Part shown: piece after piece, positions 22,201-33,959 of the stretch
Layout of the letters: every line of letters begins with the position of its first letter
Numbering within the stretch: position 1 is the stretch's first letter
Assembly: GCA_911728455.2 (NCBI GenBank)
Contig: OU452228.1
Span: 11,918,104 to 11,982,103 of the forward strand
DNA: 64,000 nt
DNA from: Marthasterias glacialis
Taxonomy: Eukaryota; Echinodermata; Asteroidea; Forcipulatida; Asteriidae
Direction: 5' to 3'
Translations under genes and position numbers: made by a program
The notes under the pieces: generated by a model
Seen by the model: the letters and a program-made list of their open reading frames with translations, nothing else
The model's database searches: none
What the model was told of the DNA's origin: nothing

Positions 22201-24680
22201 TATCATATCAAAGAGTATGATATGGAAAGAGATATCAAACCGCTTTTAGCGTGTAATTCGATGAACAGTTCTCAAGTACTAAAGTATTCTACTATCTTAA
22301 AAAAAATAAAAAATTATTCGCCTTTTAAACATTTCTTATTGGATTGGACAACCTTTGTGCTAAAATAAGTTAAAATAATTTGATGATTGAAAAAACATGT
22401 TAAGGAAAGACATTATAGGGATGCTGAAGGAAGTATTCTGCCCATCAGAGTAATAAAAGCCATGTGTGTTTAATCTGATGTATATCACAAACCTGTGTCC
22501 CATCAAAATGTAGCATTTAGAACAAATGTCAAAAGTGAATACATGCATGTTGATAATGAACTGCATGTGTTTTTCTTATAAGCAATAAGTAATTTATCTG
22601 GTAGTTTGACAGCTAGGCTTTTCTTTAAAGTCGAGATGTATCTACAGGCGTAGCTTAGAATCTCCTCATCCTTTTGTCTAACATCACGAAACATTCGTTT
22701 TCGGGGAGTAAGTAAATCCCACATCCTTTAGTTTTCACTATGGGCCTACACCATACAGCCTACCTGTGAAAATGTTGTCATTAATGGTCACGTTTTGAAT
22801 GCAGACAACAACAAAACGGTGTATGTTGTGCAGGCGTGTGATTTTTAAAATTTTTTTTCTTGATGTCAAGTTTTTATCAAGAACGCCTTGAGACTTCAAA
22901 TGTTTTCGAAAGAAGTAAGGCAATTGCCGAATTGAGAAAGAAATAGTCTACATTGTGTCCAAACCTGTACCTTTTTATTTCTAATCATACACAAAGTCTT
23001 TAAACATCCTCAATTGACAGGTAGAATAAGGGGAACCTAGGCCCCAAGCCATTTTTCAGGAATTTCCACATTTGTCAAATCTCATCCTTGGTTGTTTAAG
23101 GGTTTTGTGCACATTTATATCAGACTGATTTTGACAATCAACGGTTATTTGTGGGGTCTACGTGACCTACGGGACTACGTGACCTGTAGTGGCTACTAAG
23201 TCATCGGAGCTGATGGCAAACTATGTGGAAATACATGTAAAGAATGTAGCCTTGCAGAATTTCAAATAGACAAAAGAATCACACAGTTTTGGAAAGCCTT
23301 TTCTTTGAAGGATTTCAGCTTCAAACTGAAATTCTTGTGTTGAAAAGTGTGTGATCGCAGGCGTCTGGCCCAAAAGTTCGGTCCTGCAACTTGTACTACC
23401 ACAACGTGAACATAATGTTCCTCGTAGAATTTCCAAGACATGCTGGAACTGTCCTTACTGGTTTATATTCAGCCACTCGAAGGTCTCTGATACAAAGTCT
23501 TGAACATTTCTAAGAGATTTCGAGAAAGAAAAGCCTCGATTGAATAAACAAATGCAACTATCATCATGTACCGTACCGCACTTTCCTAAGGAGGACGTCG
23601 TGTTTGTTTACGTTTTATACCCATCAATCGGTCTGTTATTGTGCCATTTCTTCCACGTTATCGATTTGTTCTGGTATGAACTTTATTTTCTTGGAAGAAG
23701 TAAAGCAGTTGCCAAAGGGAAAAAGAAATTAGTGAGCATTTAGATTGAAACTAATCAATTTTGTTTTTTGCTACAAATCCTAAATTTTGAAGACGAAAAA
23801 ACAAGTCTTTTTTTAATTTTGTATAATTGGGTTTGATTTTGTGACAAACAGAACAAGGCTGTCCTCCTTGACCCTTATGTAGCAGTGAAAGGAAAAAAAA
23901 CCCACCTAACAACCCCCCCCCCCCCAAACCAAAACAGAGCACAGAGGTAAGCAGGGTGATCAATGAATGAAGATTTAACCAAATCAGCGCATTCCTCGGG
24001 ACGTTGTCTGGGGTGTGTGAGTTATCGATATTGCAAGACAAACTGTCTGTTCAAAGAATCAATAGCATTGATTGTGTCTTCCTTGTTTAAGGAACATATT
24101 CATGCATGCACCTGGCAGGCTATTAGAGGAAAAAGGAATCCGAAGGGACGAAGTCACCACATACATTTGTTTATCTCAAAATCATCCCATCACTTTGTAA
24201 GGACTTATTTATCTCTTGGGATGTGGTTAGTTTTCTTTTTGTTGTATCTTTGAAAGAAATCTGCAGTTTTAATTGATCTTGTTGTCCTTTTGACGTGTGT
24301 TGCAGGCCTCAAAATGTACACTGGATCGCAGGCTGGAGGCCAGTGATTTTAGCATTGGGCCAGTGAACTCACAACTTGACAAGTCCAATGGTCTTGTGTT
24401 TTTTATTTCAATAATAGTGCCATTCTAGAGCTGATGTTTTGCCATTAGACCACCGAGCTTGCCCAGTAGCTAGAGGCAGTCTGAACTCTGTAGATAGTTG
24501 TTTTTCATTCTGTTCCTATAAACTAATTTTTGGTACATCATGAAACTTTTCACTTTGTATGCATTTTTTACTTATGTAATTTGTGTGTTGGGCTGCGTGT
24601 TGGGCTCTGGTGCTACATGTATGTCATCTTTTTGTTTGTATTTTTGTTTACACACTACACAGTAACTTTCATTTTTGTTT
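22201..24680. other. No firm gene; weak minus-strand protein-like frames
   Basis: Minus-strand frames at about 22738-22923 (ending QNVTINDNIFTG before a possible gtaggc donor) and about 22580-22724 (LLTPRKRMFRDVRQKDEEIL) look mildly protein-like. The TPRK...coil pattern faintly recalls THAP-type transposases. The evidence is too weak for a gene call. A C-run lies at about 23911-23924. Confidence 0.3.
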
Positions 24681-24705
24681 GTAATGCTAGTGTTCTGCTA
24701 GCTTT

Positions 24706-24742
24706 CCCTAGAAGACAACCAGAGCATACTGGTCGAAATCGC
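24706..24742 (+). ncRNA. Hammerhead-like ribozyme motif, type A
   Basis: CCTAGAAGA (24707-24715), stem ACCAG/CTGGT (24718-24722 and 24729-24733) with an AGCATA loop, then cGAAAT. It is followed by cgcgattaaagaccaactct and tctcag. It is the same family as 11.26 kb, found in the opposite orientation. Both copies contain the same translated pattern (RR.PE.TG), which led to their recognition. Confidence 0.5.
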
Positions 24743-25516
24743 GATTAAAGACCAACTCTTCTCAGATTAACCACTGTTCAAAAGAGATATTATTCCTACC
24801 CTTATTATCTGTTTTCAAAAATCAAACATTTTTAACTATAGGGGCAAAAACAACAACAAAAAAGGTTGGGAAGATTTTTTTGAATATTTAATTATTCCTT
24901 TAATGAAAGCAATATATGGTTGATCATAACATCGGCTCAGTGCTATAATGATAAAAAGGGCCATAACAGAAAAATATGTATAAATTTGAAAAATTACATC
25001 AAAATCCAAAAATAAGCTTTTTTTCTTAGAAATTGATTGTTTCTTGTTGCCCACAATTTACCTTGGAAACCACTCTTGATCAATAAACTCAATGGGTATC
25101 AAAAAATAATATGCAAAACCATTTTTATGAAATCCATACAAACTGCATATCTGTAGTAATCCTGACCGGATGATATGTGGTAATTTTTATGGAATACTAA
25201 TGGAATGCAAAACAAAATGAATACGACTTTATTTTTGATTTCCTTTTGGTTTTGTTTTTGAAAGAGATTATTTAGATAAACAATTTATGCAATATTTTGA
25301 TAACCTGTTGCATATAGACTGGCTTCTCCATTGTAATGAATGGCGCTTCAATTTAGATCGTAGAGGGCATGACAAAGCTTGGTGAACATCAGATATGGGA
25401 CCCAATCTTGATTCAAATATTAACCTTTGAAACAGCTCATCAACTCTATTTGAGAACTGTTTAGTTATCAAGGTTATGTCTTCAAAAAAATTCAGTGTAA
25501 GGTTCTCCACATGAAT

Positions 25517-25556
25517 TTATATAAAAAATAAATAAATAAATAAATAAATAAACAAA
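25517..25556. repeat. (AAAT)n microsatellite
   Basis: About eight tandem ataa/aaat units followed by A-rich low-complexity sequence to about 25612. Confidence 0.9.
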
Positions 25557-25714
25557 TGTAAAAACAAAATAACAAAATCAGTTAAGATTTAAAAAGAAAA
25601 AAGAAAAAAAAAAGGCCGTCTGAAAAGCAGTTAAGATCCAGGCTGAAGTTTTGAATACTTAATTTATTTTGATTTTTTACCCCCCCCCCACCAAAGACCT
25701 GAAATTTCATCTTT

Positions 25715-25860
25715 GAGAGGGCAAGGCCATTTTCATTTAGCAAAGGGTTAATCCATTGTAAACTCTAGAAGTCTACGTTAAACTGTTGAAGGGGCACCAA
25801 GGCCAAGACCAGGGCAACAGAGGTCATGGCCTCCCTGAATCCCAGGCCTGGTATTATTAC
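25715..25860 (+). mobile_element. MITE family M2 copy
   Basis: It contains gagagggcaaggccatttt, aggggcaccaaggccaagac and cagggcaacagaggtcatgg, and ends tcccaggcctgg. It is closest to the copy at 7.6 kb. Confidence 0.7.
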
Positions 25861-26768
25861 TTCCACAGTGTTTACCATGGCTGTAGAACTAGGGAAAGTC
25901 AGTACAATAACTGATTTGTCCAGAACTTAAATGGCATGCGAACATGGGCACTGCCCATTATATGCATTTTTTCCATGACACACGATGAAAAAAACACCCT
26001 CATTTACAATATTAAATGAACCTTTTTGGAAACCTTTTTTTATTGATTTTTATGTCACTGCATGGATATGGCAAATCGGTGAAAATAAGTGAGCAGCCTC
26101 CGAAAGTAGCCAGGCAGGCTGGGTTATGTTTGAATGAGCAATGAGGGAATTACTTCCCCCATCGAAGATATAATGTACCTGTGCAATTATGTGTGGAAGG
26201 AAGTGTATACATTCCTCATCATTTCTTGGCTCTTTACGACAGTAGAGTAGCTCTTTCCTTCTAATGGAAGAGTTAAGCTTCTGGTAGGCTCAATGATGCC
26301 TCAAACCGCACTCATTAAGACATTGTGGAAATGCAACTGGCTCTTCTAAATGAGCAATCAAGGAGGATCTATGTTGTAGTGACTCACATACTTTTAAAGT
26401 ATGTGTTGCACAATTCAGTAAAACAAAATGTAGTTGCAGAGACTCTCATCTTGTAGACTCAACGTTGGTTCTGTTGGGAAGGTTGGTAAATCTTGCCATT
26501 GGTTTTTGTGCATGTCTGGGGATCTTTTCAGAAATATTGACCCTGCTGCAGTACTACAAACTTAGGCCCTTTACGAAATCCTGCTTAGGCACTGTCAGCC
26601 TCTTTGAAGTTTTGAAAGGGCCAGAGTTCTTTTGTTCTTTGAAAGGGCCAGAGTTTAGAACTAAGGTTTGCAGTGACACCATATACATGTAATTATCTCT
26701 CTGATGAGTGAGTTGTTTTGTGTTAAAAAAGTACAGTTTGTTTCCTTGACATTACCATCACTATGCCC

Positions 26769-26953
26769 AGGGACCAATTTCATAGACCTGCTTAAAGCAC
26801 AAAAAGTAGCTCAGCACAAAATGATTTTGCTTACCAGAATAAGGATACCAGCCAAAATACCATGTCCTATGTAGGGTATGTGACTGGTTTCCTGCTTATT
26901 TTTGCTTAGCAGAGCAGTTAAACAAAATGTTCTGATTAAGCAGGTTATTTCAG
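26769..26953. mobile_element. MITE family M1, 185 bp with TIRs
   Basis: The left end gggaccaatttcatagacct and, inverted, the right end ttaagcaggttatttcagg form degenerate TIRs. Inside are aaaaagtagctcagcacaaa, accagccaaaataccatgtc and tttttgcttagcagagcag. It is non-coding. Confidence 0.75.
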
Positions 26954-27320
26954 GAGAAAAATGAGACTCTGATTCTGCATGGTGTGGTCAGCTGGCTTGT
27001 TCTCAGCAGTTTTGACTACCATGCTCTAGCCGCCAGTAAATTCACAAGTAAACCATAATGGCAGTTTTAACATCACTGTAGCTAACCGTTTTTCTTGTGA
27101 AAATGTTTATACATTTAAAAGGTGTGTTTAGTTCTAATGGAAACCCAAAGGAACAGAGTAAACATGTACATGTATTTTGAGAAGGGTCGTCATCATCATT
27201 TTCAGGTAGCTCTTGACTCGTGGTGCTTTTGATCTGCCCTTTTTGCACATCAAAAAGGGAAATGACTTCTGAGCTAAGTGAAAGGCAATTATTTTTTCTA
27301 AAATTGTTTATTGATGTGAT

Positions 27321-27346
27321 TTTTTTTTTTTTTTTTTTTTTTGGGA
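27321..27346. repeat. T homopolymer, about 24-26 nt
   Basis: An uninterrupted T-run ends in gggatagcgtgacaag. It may be the inverted poly(A) tail of a retroposed sequence. Confidence 0.85.
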
Positions 27347-27924
27347 TAGCGTGACAAGTGAGATGTAGTCCCTGAGGGCCCTGTCAAATTCCCTCTTCAC
27401 TAAATCTGAAGAAATCACTGCTAGAATAATAAAACAAGGAGCTGTGGATAGAATAGATAAATTTAGTCACTGTTACATTAACCAAATCAAAAGGTGGGAG
27501 AGTGGTAAAGTAAAGAAGGTCACTTCCCTGAACATTTTTAGGGGTCACTTGTCTAACAGGTATTTCTTAAGTTACCAGCTCAATATGCTTCTTGAATTTA
27601 CACAAACACCAAAAATACAAAGAAAATCCACTGAAATAGTTGTATTATTTATAACCAATCTTTTACATTGTCACTCCATACATTATCACTCCATGCGGTC
27701 ACTGGCCTGAGACACCCCATTATAGACTGGAGTAAAATCTGTGATAAATTCAGGTGTTGGAATACATTGATATTAATGTGGTAATATTAGTAAAAGTCAT
27801 TGACACTGTGCCATGCAGTATGCAGAGTTCCCGACAAAATAGAGGATAAGGCCTAAAACAATCAGAAACAGGGACAATAATTTAGATATGAAGTGGATTC
27901 CTGGAATAGAAATCATGTTAACGG

Positions 27925-28300
27925 TGTGTCGTGGCCAAGTGGTATAGCACACTGGACTCAAGTTCTGGTGGTCTGATCAGCAGAGTGTGGGTCCGAGTCC
28001 CGGTCTTGGCTCTTGTGTTCTTGAGCAAGACACTTAACTGTAACTGATAGGTCCATTGGATGGAACTGTAAGCTGTAGGTCCCGTGTGTTGTGTAATACA
28101 TGTAAAAAAGCCCAGTTACACTGTGTTTTTGGCATAGTTGGCAGCAGATTGCACCGTATCACCTTGTAAACCCGTACAATGTGGTATGTAAATGGGTCTC
28201 ATATAATTCACAAGCTTAGCATACCTGTCTTAAAACATAAACACTTTAAGACGCCCCTAGGTAAAGCGCTATATAAGAACTGATTTTTATTATTATTGTG
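27925..28300 (+). mobile_element. tRNA-headed SINE, family S1
   Basis: This appears full length. It has the head gtcgtggccaagtggtatag, a B-box-like gtccgagtccc, the body taggtcccgtgtgttgtg, aatgggtctcat and aagcgctatataagaac, and a 3' attattatt microsatellite tail, the usual 3' end of this SINE type. Confidence 0.85.
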
Positions 28301-29506
28301 TTTGAAAGCACCGAGACTGCCTCTCCGAGGCTAGCTGGGAGTGCATGCCAATGGCAAAGGCTTTGAGCAATTTGGCTGACCCTCAACTGTTTTTCATTCT
28401 CATTCCTCATTCCTCATTCAGAGGAACAAATTAACCCTTTACATAAGAAGCTGTCATCAAGGATGGGTTTACATAAGAACATTTATAATGTTAGTTGAGT
28501 GGTAATTAAAATACAGGGCCCCTAGTGTTACTGCCAATGGGTGATAGAGTGTAATGTGAACTTGGGATTAGTTTGAGGCGCCAGAGTCTCCATAGCAACC
28601 CATTCCAGACTTCTTTGGCAAGCCATGCTTGACGAAGTCGTCCGCTAGAGGGCTGGTGGAGAGTGTACAGCGTCCATGAAATTAATTATATTTCATGGAA
28701 CATTACATATCGATAAACAAGTTGCTAAAGAGAGGCTTGCATGGTTCGCTGTTGGGTATGTACAGTCAGTGTGATGTGCCAACATAATTACACGGTGCTG
28801 AGTTGTATGAAAGCATGTGATAGCATGTAAGATGAGGTATGAGGAGAGGGGTTGCAGGAGCGGTAGTACCTGCCACCTGCCTCCCTGCAGTTACAACCAT
28901 GCCACACTGCACCCCCTCGCATCAACTCGGTTATTGATTACCGATTGGCGATCGTCAAGCCTGGAAGCCTCGTGGGACTGACAGCTGCACCGTAACCGGC
29001 CAAAGACACGTTGGTCCTGGAAAGCACCGGGGTGAAACCCGGCCCTGGGTCTATCCACAGGGATGCCTGGTACCCTGGCCAACATTACACACGGAAACCG
29101 GTGCAGGGGAGTCAATAATCTGGACTTCCGTGTTGTTTTTAAATGATTTCAATCGTTGGTGGCTCTTTTAGTAACCTGTTTCTACATGTTTTCTGAATTA
29201 TAACTCTATACTTTAAAAGGAACTTCTTTGGGGCCTGTTGGAGACTTCTTTACAAGCCTGTCTCTGTTAACCGTATTCTGGTTTTAGTGTCTGTAGGTTT
29301 ACATTGAGAATCAGATTGTACAGATTGCCCGTGTCTGTTAGGATATGATTGTTACCTCTTTATGATCATACCTCATGACTGCAGTCACATGTGTCCGCTG
29401 TTTAGAGCCTGGGACAACATTGGTTACTGTCAAAGAATAGTATCTACACTTTGTGCGATCCAACATATACATGAATTAAACAACCTGATGGCTCTTTTAC
29501 GTTACG

Positions 29507-29850
29507 TTACGTTAAACCGGTGGTCGCAGGTTCAAATCCCACTCCAGTTAATTTTTCTTTGTTCATCCCAAAATTGAAATAAAAAACCTGTGAAAATTTA
29601 AGGTCAATCGGTCATCAGAGTCATGAGAAAATAGTGAGAAAAAAACAAACAAACTAACTTGTATGTTGTCACTGTTTTCAAACATCGTGTTTTGGACTTG
29701 TGGGATCAAAACTAATTGTTTCCCTAATTTCTCAAAAACTATAGCATTTTAGGCAAAAATATTCAAGGGAAGTTTTCCCACCATGACCACCTTTATACCA
29801 TGTAAGTCATGTTCCTATCTGTGAACATTTACATTTTCAATCTTACCAAT
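29507..29850 (+). mobile_element. tRNA-headed SINE, family S4
   Basis: The B-box ggttcaaatccc at about 29529 follows aaccggtggtcgca. The body contains tttgttcatcccaaaattg, tcactgttttcaaacatcg, tttctcaaaaacta, ccaccatgacca.cttta and taccatgtaagt. The body is shared with 58.5 kb, and the head with an inverted copy at 4.2 kb. Confidence 0.75.
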
Positions 29851-30221
29851 GTCGTGGAGACCTTTTAAGACCAACATTTGCGACCCTGTTGCAATTACTG
29901 TTTCTACATCATGTGTGGTAACACAACATTCCCTCATTATTTGAAGATGTGGTGCAACGTGTTGTCCTAAAATATCTCAAACTTTAAGGTGTTACTGTTT
30001 TTTAAGCCAGGTTTCCCTTTGTGCTTAATTTGGCATTGAAATTTATATACAAACAATGAAATGAAAAGGAGAAATAGCTGTTGCAAACTGCTAACTAACC
30101 AAACTGACCTGTGGTATAAATGCAATAAGTGTGGCGATTGCCACTTTTTTTGGTAAATTATCAAATTAATGATAATGGCCATTAACAAGCCGGTATTAGC
30201 CCAAATTTAGAGTATTTAATG

Positions 30222-30300
30222 ATGATAATAATAATAATAGAACACTTGAAAAGCGCCGGTATCCACCAGGCATTGACGCTCATGGCACATTAAACAATAA
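30222..30300 (-). mobile_element. SINE family S2, 3'-end fragment
   Basis: An (ATA)n microsatellite is followed by gaaaagcgccggtatccacc and aggcattgacgctcatggcac, matching the tail end of the S2 copy at 49.5 kb. Only about 80 bp remains. Confidence 0.65.
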
Positions 30301-30408
30301 AAACAATCTAAACAGAATAACGTGTATGGAACAGATGAGTTTTGAGTGACGCTTATGGGGCTGGAATTTGCTTTTAGGGTTTTATCAGAACAAATTTTTT
30401 AATGAGAC

Positions 30409-30619
30409 CAGTGGCATAACCGGAGGTGGGGGGTGGGGGCCTACGCACTCAGAACCCTTACTCCCACTCAGAACCTTGCCCCCGCTCCCCCCCCCCCCGA
30501 AAAAAAAAATTTAAAAAAATGCAGAAATGAATGGTTCGACAAATTAAATAGCCCCCCTCCCCCCAGATTATGTCTTTTTTCTGCTTGGCCCCCAATGAAA
30601 ATGTCTGGTTATGCCCCTG
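30409..30619. mobile_element. hAT-type MITE with perfect 8-bp target duplication
   Basis: A 211-bp element has TIRs CAGTGGCATAACCGGA (30409-30424) and, inverted, TCTGGTTATGCCCCTG (30604-30619), matching at about 14 of 16 positions. It is flanked by perfect direct repeats AATGAGAC at 30401-30408 and 30620-30627. The interior is C-rich with an A run. A related interior (aaatgcA.aaatgaat.gttcg) lies at about 44738-44765. It is non-coding and presumably mobilised in trans by a hAT transposase. Confidence 0.9.
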
Positions 30620-31893
30620 AATGAGACATCTCGATGATCAAGCCCTTGACAAATGTTCCAGGCATGAGATTTACCTGTTCATGATGTTCAGACAAAATGT
30701 TATCAAAGCTAAATCCGTGTGTAACAGGCTAATTGATTTTGTTTTATGGTTGAAGTAGAATATGTTTTTGAATTGTACATCCCATTGAACAAGCCCTTTG
30801 CAAAATTTCCATAGATAAAATTTACCTGTTTTCATGAAATTCAGACAGTATGTTATTATAGCTAAATCCTTTCACTGGCTAATTGATAGTTGTTTGTATA
30901 GATGCATGGAGAGCATAGTGAAAAACAGCATTCAAAGCCATTACCCAAACCCTTCTTGGTCTGTCATTGCCGTCTGTTAAGATGCATGTGTCACTATAGA
31001 AATGGCATGCGCATCTGCACCCAAACTTGACAGTTTAGGCATTCATTTTATGCATGGCTAGTAAATATTTACTGTTTGTATTAAGTTAGCGTTGCGTGCC
31101 CCTTCACACCTTAATGTGTATCCTTTCTGCTGTAATGTACATCTGGGGTGGCTGCCATCCGTGGGTTGCCATAGACTGCATTTGTAGCTCAGGCACTTTT
31201 GAGTGCTCCAGCGGATCAGACTTCGTGTAATCGCAACTTGATTTGTTTACTTTCTATATTTCATCATGTCTGGCTGCTGTGAGTTCTAATCATAGCTGGT
31301 GTGTCAGTGTTTTCTCTGCCCATACTATCATGAGGGGGCCCACCTTCCTACTTAGCACCAACGGACTTCACGCCTGTCAGGATTTTTTCCTGATTTCAGG
31401 ATTTTTCATTGATCACCTTTAGATTTTCTTGAAAGATGTGAAACTGCCATCACAGGGAAGAAAGACAAAGCCCTTGTTATGACCAGGCATCTAGATTTCT
31501 CTTTCTTTGTGGTAAAGTAGAGTTCTTTCTTCGTGTTCTAACCCCCTCATGTTGGACTTTCACAGACCCCAGGGGTATTTACTTCTCTAGTCCATCACCT
31601 TTCCAGATAACATGGCCAAAGTAGCGCCACTTCCACTCAAAAATGCTTTTCCTGATGGTTAAATCTGTACCAATCTGCTGCAGTCATTACCACGCAAAAT
31701 TTTTTGTCTTACTTATTCATCGTCTACGTCTTCCCTGCTGTTTCATTTTGTGTGTTCTTCTTTATTATCATAACTAAAACGTAGATATTTTTTCTTGAGA
31801 GGCCCTATTAGGTAGAGGGCACCCACTGCAAGTCATGTGTGCCTTGGATTAATTCAAGGACTGTTTATTCAAGACTTCTGTAAATTTATTTAG

Positions 31894-32706
31894 TAGTCAT
31901 CAATTTTGTTCAATGATAACCTTTAGTTAATTTTGTTGAATGGTAACCTCTAGTCAATTTTGTTGAATGGTAACCTCTAGTTAATTTTGTTGAATGGTAA
32001 CCTCTAGTCAATTTTGTTGAATGGTAGCCTCTAGTCAATTTTGTTGAATGGTAACCTCTAGTCAATTTTGTTGAATGATAACCTCTAGTCAATTTTGTTG
32101 AATGGTAACCTCTAGTCAATTTTGTTGAATGGTAGCCTCTAGTCAATTTTGTTGAATGGTAACCTCTAGTCAATTTTGTTGAATGGTAACCTCTAGTCAA
32201 TTTTGTTGAATGGTAACCTCTAGTCAATTTTGTTGAATGGTAACCTCTAGTCAATTTTGTTGAATGGTAACCTCTAGTCAATTTTGTTGAATGGTAACCT
32301 CTAGTCAATTTTGTTGAATGGTAGCCTCTAGTCAATTTTGTTGAATGGTAACCTCTAGTCAATTTTGTTGAATGGTAACCTCTAGTCAATTTTGTTGAAT
32401 GGTAACCTCTAGTCAATTTTATTGAATGGTAACCTCTAGTCAATTTTGTTGAATGGTAACCTCTAGTCAATTTTGTTGAATGGTAACCTCTAGTCAATTT
32501 TGTTGAATGGTAACTTCTAGTCAATTTTGTTGAATGGTAACCTCCAGTCAATTTTGTTGAATGGTAACCTCTAGTCAATTTTGTTGAATGGTAACCTCTA
32601 GTCAATCTTGTTGAATGGTAACCTCTAGTCAATTTTGTTGAATGGTAACCTCTAGTCAATTTTGATCAATGATAACCTCCAGTCAATTTTGATCAATGAT
32701 AACCTT
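31894..32706. repeat. 27-bp minisatellite, about 30 copies
   Basis: About 813 bp of tandem units with consensus tggtaacctctagtcaattt followed by tgttgaa. The central units are nearly identical, with recurrent variants (gtagcc, gataacc, a cttcta, attttatt). The outermost units at both ends are more diverged (ttcaatgataaccttta at the left, gatcaatgataacctcc at the right), the usual edge pattern of unequal exchange or slippage. Because 27 is a multiple of 3 and one minus-strand frame lacks stops, a 249-codon frame of TRGYHSTKL repeats appears. No initiator context, splice signals or flanking coding sequence support it as a gene. Confidence 0.95.
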
Positions 32707-32974
32707 TTGAGGGTAAACCATTCAGCACAGCTGATCATGTGTGGGGCCCTCACTCGAGCTTTAGGGATCCAGTTTGCTAAGGAGGCATCATCGCTAGTTT
32801 CATTTGGCCAATGACAATTGACTGTAAGTTTCTCGTCAATCCATCTCTGAAAATTTATGAGGGAAAAAAATGTTTCCATTTACTTTTCATTAATTTTCAT
32901 TCTTGTCAAAATGTGTGCCTGTTTTAAATGGCATAGGGTTTTAAAGGATTTTTAAAAATTATTATAATATCGTT

Positions 32975-33205
32975 CTGGTAATGAAACCAAAGGACCCTCA
33001 AAAGTGGCTACAGCACAGTGACCCGTTGGCCTGAGAAAATATCAGTTTTAGATGTGGGAGGAAAACCCCAAATAGGGAAAACCCACACAATCAGGTAGGA
33101 ACTGTGAAAACCCAATCCACATGCAAGGCTCCAGTCCGGGATTTAAACTGGGGTCCATAGAGGTGACAGGCCGGGAAGAAACCACTGAGCCAACCTGAAT
33201 GCCCA
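32975..33205 (+). repeat. Dispersed repeat R3
   Basis: It reads aaaccaaaggaccctcaaaa, gtgggaggaaaaccccaaat, aatccacatgcaaggctcca, gggatttaaactggggtcca and gaaaccactgagccaacctg, collinear with the copy 3' of the PWP2 exon. Confidence 0.7.
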
Positions 33206-33959
33206 TACATTAGTTGTCCATGTATTTAGGCATTTGGTGGAAATTGAGGACTTGACTGAAAACAAATTTTCATTCAGATGACTTTTGGGGCCCTTTTGAT
33301 AATTGTATAGGTCTAAAGCTGTTAAAAAAATATATTATATATAATAATCAATTCTTTCGATGAAGAAAGTTGACGAGAAAACTAAAAAAAATTTTTCATT
33401 GGCCTTAACCCAGCAATCCATCAAAATCCAACAGCATTTTTTTGTTTAGTTTTGTTGGACTGGGATTATGCTGTACATGGGATCAGACGTACCACAATAA
33501 TAAGAGTCCAACTGTTTTGGTGTTGTGTTACCATAATATGGAGTCAGATTATCTTAGCGTGAGGAAAGGATCAGTAAATCACTCAAGGGAGTTAAGGTTA
33601 ATGTCAAAAATATAAGCAATACGACTCATGACAACACATGTTTACAAAAGAGCTGCAGAACCTTGACTTCTTGCAAGTATTAGGATACACATTTCAAACG
33701 CAGAAAGCGTCAAACCTCACACTGTTTGAATTTTTTAATTGTTCCAGTAGAAAAATGGAAATAATTTGTCATAGCTAGGTCCCCTTGACACGAACGGGTT
33801 TTCGGGTTTGTCAGCCAGTTGTGTCATGTCAAAAATATTGGAAATGTTTTTCCGATATGGTATTTTGCCCTTGTTGCACATGTATGAAAAAGCACTGTAC
33901 ACTCTGTGATTTCTTCATGTAGTTTGAATTCTATAACAACCCATCGGTTCCACTAGCTA

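Noticed and set aside
22580-22923. Minus-strand THAP-transposase-like frames (TPRKRMFRDVRQKDEEIL)
   Set aside because: Resemblance is limited to a basic motif before a possible coil; no zinc-binding residues or other transposase motifs.
27353-27503. Possible exon (LRALSNSLFTKSEEI...GAVDRIDKFSHC) with an ARM-repeat-like feel and a gtaaag donor
   Set aside because: The acceptor is a bare T homopolymer that could equally be an inverted poly(A), the ARM resemblance is a few residues, and no neighbouring exon exists. Too weak to annotate.
27940-28010. tRNA gene (A- and B-box-like sequences)
   Set aside because: It is the head of an S1 SINE repeated at 21.9 and 50.3 kb. No proper cloverleaf acceptor stem was found.
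31910-32659. 249-codon minus-strand frame of TRGYHSTKL repeats, as a repeat protein
   Set aside because: It follows from a 27-bp tandem repeat with no stop in one frame. No initiator context, flanking exons or known family.
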